Made by a program: the position numbers and the translations under genes. Below are positions 1-9,162 of a DNA stretch of 64,000 bases, in pieces; within the stretch, counting starts at the first letter, position 1, and the number at the start of each line of letters is the position of its first letter. This stretch comes from Meconema thalassinum (lineage: Eukaryota; Arthropoda; Insecta; Orthoptera; Tettigoniidae). The stretch covers positions 48,297,348-48,361,347 of the forward strand of contig OX336393.1 in assembly GCA_946902985.2 (NCBI GenBank). Direction: 5' to 3'. Below the pieces are notes generated by a model. It was not told the DNA's origin and did no database searches. It saw only the letters and a list, made by a program, of their open reading frames with translations.

Positions 1-11
1 TCCTCACATTG

Positions 12-902
12 TTAGCCTATTTTTGATTTTTGCAAAAAATGACAGTAGACTTCTGAGATCTACACAAGGCCAAAAATTGTGTGTCTGTCTGTGTGGGAGT
101 GTGTGTACTCTGAATGTCTGTTCCCCCTGTCAATTCGAACACGGTGAAACCGAATTGAACGAAATTTGGTACAGAGGTAGAACTAGCAAAGGGCACCTCA
201 GTGTCATTTTTACATTACCGCCATCTTTACGGAAACGTAATGGCGGCGACCCAAATGTTCAAAGCTTAAATCAAATTACGACTAACCTAATCATTTGATC
301 TCTACCAAATTTTGCAGCATTATACATTTAAGTATGAAGAATCTTCTGACCAACCTACAAGATCATCAGCCCAATACTTTGCGGATGACGGTGACATATG
401 TGTGCAAATCGATTCCCCCTAAACACGGTCAAACCGAATTGAACGAAATTTGGTACAGAGGTAGCAGTAGCAAAGAAAACCTCAGTGTCATATTTTATAT
501 CGCCGCCATCTTGACGAAAACATAATGGTGGCCACCCAAATGTTAAAAGCTTAAATCAAATACGCCAACCTAATCATTTGATCTCGACGAAATTTTGCAA
601 CAACATATATTTTTGTGGGAAGCATCTTTTGACTGAACTACAAGGTCATGAGCCCAATAGTTTGCAGATAGGGGCCATGTATGTGTGCAAATCGATTCCC
701 CATATCAATTCAAACACGGTGGAAACGAATTGAATGACATTTCTTTACAGAGGTAGCACTAGCAAAGGGCACCTCATATTCACGTTTAATATCCGTATAG
801 AACGTTGTATTTCAACAAGCTACTACAACCAACATTCAATTATACTCCTTGAAAAGTGCAACGAGTTATAACAATACCCATGCATTTAGGAGAAAGTAGG
901 CT
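12..902 (-). repeat. Family A tandem-monomer element, copy A1
   Basis: About 2.7 units of a ~285-291 bp repeat. The phrase GGTACAGAGGTAGNACTAGC followed by CAAAGGGCACCTCA recurs near 170-200, 452-485 and 750-775. The ends are short inverted repeats (TAGCCTATTTTTG at 12-25; GAAAGTAGGCTA at ~891-902). Near the left end lies a small hairpin around TTTTTGCAAAAA followed by GTAGACTTCTGAGATC. The unit carries GCCAT/ATGGC cores (220, 240, 505, 525). It is the reverse complement of the element at 48213-49452, and the match continues past the inverted end to ~920. No coding capacity is seen; the short open frames here are chance. Confidence 0.75.
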
Positions 903-974
903 ATATGTTCTTTACTGAACATCTTGTTTTTTCTCTTTTTTTTCTCTCGAAAGTAAAATTTGAATGCAAGGTAG

Positions 975-1053
975 GTAACCTCTTAGAAAGGCAGATGTTT
1001 TGTCATTGAAACAACAGTCTCCATCGCCAGTCCACCATGTCCATAATAATTGT
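975..1053. repeat. Left copy of a 76-79 bp flanking duplication
   Basis: The sequence from GTAACCTCTTAGAAAGG to CATAATAATTGT recurs in the same orientation, essentially unchanged, at 13166-13244. The two copies lie immediately outside the two outer LTR ends of the 12 kb retrotransposon, so they look like a target-site duplication. The length is far above the 4-6 bp normal for LTR elements. The alternative is a pre-existing repeat or recombination product. 903-974 is T-rich and unassigned. Confidence 0.7.
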
Positions 1054-4000
1054 GCCCTTTTACCAAGAAATATGCAAATCTCAGTATGCCAGCATTACTC
1101 AATTCGGGATTTTCGGGGCTGCGGTAAGTTCTCCCACTCTGTGACTTACACATTTTGGATTAAATAGAGGATAATCTTGCAAAAATAACAACAAAATCGA
1201 CTCCTATTTTAACACATTTAATTAATCAAAATTATGGCGCTACAAACAATAAAACAAATAAACTACTGACCAATATCTTTCTACTTGTTCAAAGTGAACA
1301 AGGAATAGCATAAGAATAAAACCAATATTCTATTAAAACACATGGTTTTCTTTAAAACCAACAATTCACGATTGTTTTCACTTCCATAAAGTACCTATCT
1401 TAAAGTTCCATATAACTACGAGCTCCTTTGGCTCGATACTTTTCCATAATAATGGTGTCATACTTTGGTACACCACAAGAACTATTTTTATCCTTTCTTA
1501 TCATCAAAACAAATATATAATTACATTTAAAATTATATGTTAATTATCCACTTCAATATTTGGGCTCTTCACATGTTCTCAGTATTTACCAACTCTCTCA
1601 TGTTTTGCAATTTCACTACGGTGATCGGGAAACTACTTGTGTACTCCAGAGTTATAAAGATTACTTGACAAAGTCAAAAACTATGATTACTCCCGAAATC
1701 TAGTTATCTTCACAAAACTCGTGGATTCCTTATTTCCATACAATATTACAATAGGGATTTTTATTTAATTCATTTGTCTTATAAGACCATTATCACATAA
1801 GAAAACTACGATCTGAACTGGCAAGCGATAATATCAATCTACAAGGACCTCGGTTCAACGCCCGGGTCACTAACAACTTTAAACACTCACGGTGTCTTTA
1901 GCACTTCTTACAAGACGGTCTTTACCCACCCTCATACTATGAGGGTCAGGCCATTATACTCGAGCGAGATTTATGACAGGGAGGGCGGCTCCCTGTCTAG
2001 CCTACGGTTGGAGCTCTCTTCAATGCTTTTAAAACAAACCTTCCTTTTATTTTCAGTTCTATGGAAAGACCTGGCATTTTAACTTCTCTTTTCACTTTCA
2101 ACAATATTCTTTGGCTCATAAACCACTCTCGTAATCTTGGCATTTATTAATTATGAAGGGTCCTCGTTGATTGGGAAGAGTAATACACATTCTACGACGA
2201 ATAATAAGGGGCTTTAACAACAAGAGGATTCTAGGTTCGAATCTCTTAACATGCCTCGGGAACCATTTCCACATTGGAGGACTTATACAAGACGCGATTT
2301 AGAGTCGGCCGTGGCCTACATGACATACGCTCAATAATACCATACATTTGCTCCCTTTTATATAATAACACACACATGGCCTCGTGATCTACGTCACAAT
2401 TAGAGGACTTACAACATATCTCAATTCAATACAATCAACTACCCCTCATAAGTAATTTACCAAGTAGGCTACATTTAAATTCTTCGCATTCCTAGCTTGA
2501 CTTTATATTTAATTACGTTCCATTGCGCTACACATTACTTTACGGCCTAATGTCTTCCAAAGAACTGATAAATTTCATAGTAACAATTGATACATATCTC
2601 AATTTTTATATTTATCTTTTCCGTTGACAATAAATCGCTCCATTTTTAAGAACATGCATTTACATCATGTCTTATACATTTGTTAAGGCTCCAACGCTCT
2701 ATATTTTTATATCATTCAATTTAATATTTATTTAGATTTCTTTACCTTGTTATTATTATTATTATTCACATCATGTCTTTATTCCTTACAAAAGCTCAAA
2801 AGCTACTTCTTTCATATAATTCAAATTTACCTTTATTTAAATATCTTTGTTATAATCATTATTATTACACTTGCTTTTATAACATTCGTCAAATACACTG
2901 ACATTTTATTCCATGCATTTCCTCTACAGGATTTATTCTTTCACATAATTATTTTTATTTCTCAAAACTTTATTTTTGTTCAGATCGCGTTCTTATTTAG
3001 TTATTATTTATTTAAAAACATCCCTTTTACTCAAAACTCCGGTGGAATTGTACACAAAAATTTCCCCGACAACAAAACATAATGAAAATCTTTACTCACA
3101 TGTCTAAGGTCGCTTTCTGACCTTTATCCTCGTACGATGTGTCATTTTTTCCCACCTTCTTGACTTACTCCATATTGTACAAATTCATCTCATGTACAAA
3201 CATTTCTTGACACATATTCAATACATTCAACACTGACAACATTTTTAATACACGGGTGTATCCGTTTAGAACACACATTGAAACACAAAAAAAATATTAC
3301 TCTGGTATATATTATAACACATATCACTTTGCATAAAACGCTTTCACTTTACATAAAACACTTAAAATATTACTCTTATTTTTTTTCTTACAATATTTAC
3401 ACTTCACTTCTATCACACGGGCGTATCTCAGCGATTTTGACGATTTCTGTCGGCTGTTGACGATCCCTGATGTGAATCCTATCGACCTGCATTGGACGTG
3501 TGATTTTACTCGTTCAAAGTTTCTCTCTCCTACAGTGGAAACTACTGGTTTCAGTCTCTCAAAACCGCTTCTATTGTCTATTACTCGGCTTCACTTTATC
3601 GGCTTTAACTAGGCGATAAATGTCTTTACTTTGCCGTCACCTCTATTTATATATGGTGGTCTATCACTCCCTATAGTTTCTATATCTTGGCCTCCCTTCG
3701 AGGACTGTACACTGTCTATCGTACCCTATAGTTTCTATATCTTAGCCTCCCTTCGAGGACCGTATACTGTCTATCATATATTATTTGACGTTTCCTCACT
3801 AAAGTACGTTTTCTCTCTGGTTTCGAACCTAAGTTCCTAAGTTCCTTTTGCTAGAACTTCTATCTTTCGCGATCGTAATTACTGTTTATTCTTGTCCTTT
3901 ACAGGACTTAGTGTCCTTAACAATGTCTTTACTGGACGTAACGCCGTTTATTTGTTGGAGTTCTTATAACTTCGTAACTGTATCGAACTAGTGTTCTTCT

Positions 4001-5257
4001 GGAACTCGAAGTTCCCTACTGATCGCTGTATCTTACTTTGACGATATCGCTTTAAAGTCCGTATATTTAGTGTTCTTTATAATCTAGGACTCTTCAGAGT
4101 CTCGAACTGCTAACCATCAGCGTAGCGTACTCATATCGTAACTGGTCTACACTCGGCGAACTTGTCGCATAGCCTCCCACAGGAGTCTCTTGTCGAACTG
4201 TGATTTTGAATTGACTACTTGAAATTTCAGCGCGAACTGCCTACATCCAGACGTGCTATGACGAACTGTGATCAAAGTAACCTCCCTCAGGAGTCTCAAG
4301 TCGAACTGTGATTTTGCCACGTAGCGTGACCTCCCCGAGTTCTGGATCGATGTCTGATGCAGCGTAACGCCCCCCTGGACGGACTAATACTGCGTATACG
4401 ATGTGATGCAGCACCCCCGCTCACGGAGTGCTTGTAGACTGCATGTACGATGTGTGATGCTCCAACGTCACGCCCCCCTGGACGGACTAATACTGCACTG
4501 ATACAGCGTAACGCCCCCCTGGGCTGTCGAAAACTGCATGTTTGGTCTGGCTTGGCCGGGAGTTTTATACTCTTCAGTCAAAAAAAGATAAAATCCTAGT
4601 CCTTTTCGTGACCAACTTTTGAACTAATTGTCGTACAATTATAAAAATTATATCTCCAGAAAGCTCGTCTTCCAAACGTAAAATGATCTTCCTGTGCATG
4701 GAAATCGATCGTGCATTTCCGAGATATTAATTAATTTTTCGTCTTCAACTGTGTGGGTGGTGCTGTTCATTTTTAATTCTCTCACTCCTTGGGTCCCGGT
4801 GAATTTCCGATGACGTCTGCTGCATTTGCACTTTCCTCTGGTGCAATTATTAAAGGGTTTTTCTTTACACAAAAATCTCTAATTCGAAATGATTCACCGT
4901 ACTGTATTTGTTTACTTATTTTTATACTCGTAAACGGGTTAAATTTAATTATTCTTGTTCTGACTCAGCAGCGAGGTTGCCGTTTTCCTGCAACGTAAGA
5001 TCAATTTCCGAGTCAAGCCTCTTCGTCTTACAGTCCAAACTTTCCACTCGTTCTATTAATATCCATGACCGGCTCCTTATAAATGTCAAGAGGCATGAGC
5101 TCATCTTATGAACACCTGGTCCTGCAGCTTGCGCAATGTTAGGCTAGAATCCTGGCTTGAAATCTCTCTCCGTTACATTAGAAACTGTATGATTCTTTCA
5201 TTCATTTCACAAAATACATGGATTCGACCACTTTGAAGCCTATGGTACATGGGTTCA
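1051..5257 (-). repeat. 3' LTR of the 12 kb retrotransposon (full length, ~4.2 kb)
   Basis: 1251-5257 is nearly identical to 9163-13165; the outermost 1051-1250 is absent from the other LTR but is present in the solo LTR at 19864-23650, which shows it belongs to the LTR. The ends are TGTGCCC (left) and GGGTTCA (right). Inside are short tandem duplications: TCCCTTCGAGGACYGTAYAC blocks at ~3690-3770 and ACGCCCCCCTGG blocks at ~4369, 4470 and 4510. Open frames of 60-111 codons (for example 2747-3082) recur in the other LTR but are AT-rich, show no domain and are not called as genes. Confidence 0.85.
4563..4569 (-). promoter_or_regulatory. TATA-like box in 3' LTR
   Basis: On the minus strand this reads TATAAAA within GAGTATAAAACTCCCGG, ~690 bp inside the U3 end. 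It is conserved in the 5' LTR at 12471-12477. It would put the transcript start a few tens of bases downstream and leave an R-U5 of over 3 kb. Motif only; no transcript evidence. Confidence 0.4.
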
Positions 5258-5271
5258 TCTCTCCCCTCCTT
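5258..5271 (-). other. Polypurine tract of the 12 kb retrotransposon
   Basis: On the minus strand AAGGAGGGGAGAGA directly abuts the TGAACCC start of the 3' LTR. This is the position and composition of the plus-strand primer of LTR retroelements, and it fixes the element's orientation independently of the ORF. 5272-5904 between it and the ORF stop is T-rich on the plus strand with nothing recognised. Confidence 0.8.
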
Positions 5272-5904
5272 AGGTAAATACATTTTCGAAAATTTTTGAG
5301 GAAATTTATTTCAATTATTTATAAAAATCTTATTTTTCCTTTAATAGTCGAAGCCATCATAACGTTCTCCGTACTTTTTGTTTCTTTATTCCTTTAAAGT
5401 TCCCTTCCTCTCTGGTTTGTATTTGTATTGGGTCTTCTTAAAGGTCCCATTCATTCATTCATTTCCCCTAGTTGTCGACCACACTCAGGGTCATAAATTT
5501 CTTGTCACGTTCGGGTGTTTTGTTAATCTTCCTCTAGTCTGGCGAGCTCTCCAAACTTGAGTCAAACAGTTTGTTTCTTTTCTTCTTTTCATAAGACGGA
5601 CATCCTGCCGGTCTGTTTCTCTTTTCATTACATATTGTCAACTTAATGACCTTATTTTAATGCATTACGGGTGCAACTGGCTTTACCCGTAACTTCGTCA
5701 TTATTATATTCAGACTCTCCAGGTCTGTAAAATTTCATTTAGTTCTTAAGAGCTCGGTCTAACCTCACCTGACTCTTCTCGGTTTTCTTCCACCTTCCTC
5801 ATCCCCTTTTGAGATGGTATTTCAAACAAAATTAATTTATTCCTCTTATTCTTTAACGGTTGCATAGGGCTTTACCTGTTGGTTCCAATGGTATAATTCT
5901 TTTC

Positions 5905-8850
5905 TTATCCTTTGTGCCTCCACCTTACGTCTCCAACTGTTATTACTCCTCCTTGTTCTTCTTCCTCATTCTCTTCTTCTTCTTCAGGGTCTTCCTCATT
6001 GTCTTCCTCGAGCATATCTCCCATTTCCATAACTTCTTCTCCTCCTGCTCTTAAGTCTTCTATCATTTCATTTTCCCATTTTATAAGCAACTCTTGAGCT
6101 CGTATATTCACATCCCCTCCTTGTTCGTGAATACTTTCAACTGTCTCTACAACATTTGTTTCTATTAACTGTCGAACAGTTATGGGTAAATGTTTTAACA
6201 TGCTTAGGCAATATAACAAAACATTTTCATTCCCCATACACCTTTCAATGGCTTTCTGATAATAAATGATGGTATTTGTCAATTCCATACTTTCATATCC
6301 TACCATCTCTTGTTCTTCGTCTTCTTCTTCGTCTTCTTCATCTTCTTCTTCATTCTCATTTTCTTCTGTTTCCATCTCATCACTTTCTTTCTCTTCACCT
6401 TCGAATTCTTCTTCCTCACTTTCATTATCTTCTATTTCCATAGTATCTCTTTCTGATTCTTCACTTTCGCACTCTTCTTCATCACTTTGGTCTTCCATTA
6501 CCATTTCCTTCCAAAGTTTTATCAAAGCTCGGGATACATCTCCTACCAAACCATTTCTTTTTCTCATGCCATTTACAACCTTGCCAATTCCTGTTTTCTC
6601 CAGATGCTGAACATTTATCGGTAAGTTATATAACTGTTTTAAACAATGCATTGTTCTTTCTTCATTTTCTTCACATCTTTCTATGGCTCTGGTATAATGC
6701 TCTACTTTCTTTATGATCTCAGCATCTTCCTTAGTCTCTTCATCCCTTACTCTTTCTCCCTCTTCTCTTATTTCCTTACATTCCCTATTCTCTCGTTTTC
6801 TTATTTCTATATAAGTTTTATTCCTTCTTTTCCACACTCTGTATCTCTTTTGCTTTATGAACCATCTCCGTCTTCCTTTCATCCTTGTCCATAAACGTGC
6901 TCTTCTTCTATCTCCCTTCTTCCATTTTTCCTTTCTTTCATTCCTTTTCTTTTTACGGATCTTCCAGCTGAAATATGCCTGGGCATCCTCTTTCTCTAAG
7001 TCATCGTACCTCGTATCTCCTCCTCTCTTAATTTCCATGGGGTATTTATTTTCTGGTAAACCAACTACCAATTTCGGTTTTCCTCTTCTTTCCTGATTTT
7101 CTTCAAAGACATCTCCTCTCATCTTTTCATTATTTCCCCCGATCTCATCTTTTCCTTGGAGGTTTTCTTGGCTCTTGTTGGCACCTTTCTCCATTTCTCT
7201 CGTCTTTCTTTGGCAATCCTGGCATTTTATCATTAACTCGAGGATCTGTGCCTTCAATTTTTCTTCTTCTTCTTTTAATGCCCTTTTATCTTCCTGATCT
7301 TCCTGAATCTCTTCGGGGTTTTCCTTTTCAATTTCCATGAACTCTTGAACCTCTGCTTCTATCGGTGTTTTGACTATTGTTTCTATTATAGTTTCCTTTA
7401 CTTTTTCCATTTCTTCAGGAATTATTTCCATCTCTTCAACTTCCGCTTCTTTCATTATTTCCTGTTCGGAGATTATTTCTTGATCTTTCAGCTCAACCTT
7501 TTCATCAAAATGATTTTCTTCACTTCGCAGCTCGTTTTCATTTTGGCTATCCTCCTGGTCTGGAATTACTATTTCATCTTGAGTCTCCATATCTTCTTCA
7601 GGAAGGATCTCAAGGTTTTCCTCAGTTCCCACTGGAATTATCCTGATATCTACTTCTTGTTTTTCTTCTCTAATATCAATTTCGGGCTCCTCTGGCACCG
7701 TGACTTCTTTTTCTTCTTCAATTTCGGCTTGTTTTTCAGCTTGGGCAACGACTTCATTTATGACTGGAATAGCCATTTCCTTCGCTTTGAGGTCCTCGGC
7801 AAATATGTATTCATCATATTTCTTCTGATCGGTTTCTAACATTTCTTTGTGTTCCATCATTTTAACTTCCCTCAATTCGGCTAACTCCTGGATAGTCATT
7901 ATATCTTTGTCCTTATATATCCAACTTCTGAACTGACACACCTTATCCCTTATTTCTCTTATATGCTTTATCTGTCCCTTAAGGTATTTCTTCTTTTCGT
8001 GCTCCTCGTAATTGGTCTTCCACCATATCTTATCCCATTTTCTTTCCATATCCCATAGTTGCTTTATTATTTTATTTATTTCCTCAATGAATGGATCTAT
8101 CTGTTTCCACGAAACTAATTCCATTTTTCCTTCTTTCACCATACGTTCCGCAAATTTCTTCTTTGTTTCTCTGAATGACCTTTTAATCTCAGGAATTTCT
8201 TTGTACAATTCTTCCAATTCCTGTTTGGGTATCTTATACCAATTTTTACTTGCCCTTTCACGGAGCTCAGATATCTTCTTTATTTCCTCGGAAATACTTT
8301 CTCTTTGTTCCTCAATTCCTTCTTTCACTCTTGAATTTAAATCTTTTAATTCCCAAAGTTCGTCATCCATCTTCTCATGCTCATTTCGCATTTCCCTAAT
8401 TATATCCAAGAATTCTTTTACTTCATCCCAAGTTGCCATTTCTACTTTTTCCTTATCCAGAATGTTAGTACTATCGTTCTTTTTCCCTTCGTTTTCCGAG
8501 CCTACTTGAACCTGTATTACCACGTGAGACTTTGAATTATCTTTACCATTGTTATCCTGTGTACTAATTACATTCTCCCTTGGAATCGGTTTACATTTTT
8601 CCTTTTCCATTTGGAGCTCTAAAGGCTCATTTGTTACCCTGTTTTCTGCAGACATGTTACCTCCTCTTCGTGTAACTATGTCTCCAGGTGCACGCATGCT
8701 TTCTACAGAAACCTTTACAATTTCCTTACTTGGGTACCCTTTATCACCTGCAATTTTACATTTATCTGGACTCTCTGCCCTTACATCTTCCGAGAGCCTC
8801 CGCCTCTTTTCACTTAATGACATCATATTAAAATACAGTGGGCTACTCAT
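5905..8850 (-). CDS. Retrotransposon protein with two TFIIS N-terminal (LW/TND) domains, 981 aa
   Basis: This is the single long ORF of the 12 kb element. Residues ~130-360 are charged, coiled-coil-like and rich in Trp/Tyr. ~370-560 is Glu-rich. ~640-705 is strongly basic (KKKRNERKEKWKK and similar), a possible nucleic-acid or nuclear-localisation segment. Residues ~709-785 contain LPINVQHLEKTGIGKVVN and end ALIKLWKEM; ~855-932 contain LPITVRQLIETNVVETVE and end ELLIKWENEM. Both follow the TFIIS N-terminal pattern: a Leu-rich helix, LP-hydrophobic-T, a T-x-IG-x-x-V turn, then a final L-x-x-W-K helix. An acidic linker (~785-850) separates them and an acidic tail follows. No TFIIS zinc ribbon, Gag zinc knuckle or enzyme motif is seen, so this is neither a TFIIS gene nor a classical Gag. 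The start is the first Met after the leader; a second Met lies 8-9 codons in. The uninterrupted frame implies recent or continuing function. The domain call is by eye. Confidence 0.8.
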   Translation of the reverse strand: MSSPLYFNMMSLSEKRRRLSEDVRAESPDKCKIAGDKGYPSKEIVKVSVESMRAPGDIVTRRGGNMSAENRVTNEPLELQMEKEKCKPIPRENVISTQDNNGKDNSKSHVVIQVQVGSENEGKKNDSTNILDKEKVEMATWDEVKEFLDIIREMRNEHEKMDDELWELKDLNSRVKEGIEEQRESISEEIKKISELRERASKNWYKIPKQELEELYKEIPEIKRSFRETKKKFAERMVKEGKMELVSWKQIDPFIEEINKIIKQLWDMERKWDKIWWKTNYEEHEKKKYLKGQIKHIREIRDKVCQFRSWIYKDKDIMTIQELAELREVKMMEHKEMLETDQKKYDEYIFAEDLKAKEMAIPVINEVVAQAEKQAEIEEEKEVTVPEEPEIDIREEKQEVDIRIIPVGTEENLEILPEEDMETQDEIVIPDQEDSQNENELRSEENHFDEKVELKDQEIISEQEIMKEAEVEEMEIIPEEMEKVKETIIETIVKTPIEAEVQEFMEIEKENPEEIQEDQEDKRALKEEEEKLKAQILELMIKCQDCQRKTREMEKGANKSQENLQGKDEIGGNNEKMRGDVFEENQERRGKPKLVVGLPENKYPMEIKRGGDTRYDDLEKEDAQAYFSWKIRKKKRNERKEKWKKGDRRRARLWTRMKGRRRWFIKQKRYRVWKRRNKTYIEIRKRENRECKEIREEGERVRDEETKEDAEIIKKVEHYTRAIERCEENEERTMHCLKQLYNLPINVQHLEKTGIGKVVNGMRKRNGLVGDVSRALIKLWKEMVMEDQSDEEECESEESERDTMEIEDNESEEEEFEGEEKESDEMETEENENEEEDEEDEEEDEEQEMVGYESMELTNTIIYYQKAIERCMGNENVLLYCLSMLKHLPITVRQLIETNVVETVESIHEQGGDVNIRAQELLIKWENEMIEDLRAGGEEVMEMGDMLEEDNEEDPEEEEENEEEEQGGVITVGDVRWRHKG

Positions 8851-9142
8851 GCCACATCGCTAAAACATGCTTGAGAGATGGCCATCTGAACCATTGTGTC
8901 CCAATTTCTTCAAAAATTTACTTTGGTACGGGTATTTACTACAACGTACCCTTTTGATAACTTTATTCAAACTCAGAAACCTTTATGGCAGTATTTAAAA
9001 TTAAAAATTTCGAAAAACCATTTAAAAAAATGAAAATTTTGATTTTTCGAGAAAACTCGGGTTTTCCCCAGGAAAACTCATCCCTGCGTACTGAGCGCCA
9101 AAAAGATTAATGATTTGCTAGGTGTATGATAAAATCATACAT
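8851..9142 (-). other. 5' leader of the retrotransposon ORF
   Basis: About 290 bp between the remnant primer-binding site and the ATG. On the minus strand it contains TTTTTGGCGCTCAGTACGC (~9110-9090), a second TGGCGC-type primer-site look-alike. No other feature is recognised. Confidence 0.4.
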
Positions 9143-9154
9143 GCCCCACGTTGG
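9143..9154 (-). other. Remnant primer-binding site (tRNA-Lys type)
   Basis: On the minus strand CCAACGTGGGGC matches the 3' part of the tRNA-Lys primer site (TGGCGCCCAACGTGGGGC) used by several retroviruses and retrotransposons. The TGGCGC half is degraded, and the adjoining ~200 bp of the LTR are missing, as if one deletion removed the LTR end and half of the primer site. Confidence 0.6.
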
Positions 9155-9162
9155 AAAACGCT

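Noticed and set aside
2747..3082. 111-codon hydrophobic open frame, repeated at 10654
   Set aside because: It lies in AT-rich LTR sequence, is shortened by an indel in the other LTR, and has no recognisable domain.
5905..8850. Bona fide host TFIIS or Elongin A gene
   Set aside because: No introns, no TFIIS central domain or zinc ribbon, two tandem TNDs, and it lies between a polypurine tract/3' LTR and a primer site/5' LTR.
5912..8863. Ser/Phe-rich plus-strand open frames
   Set aside because: They are antisense shadows of the Glu/Lys-rich 981-aa ORF.
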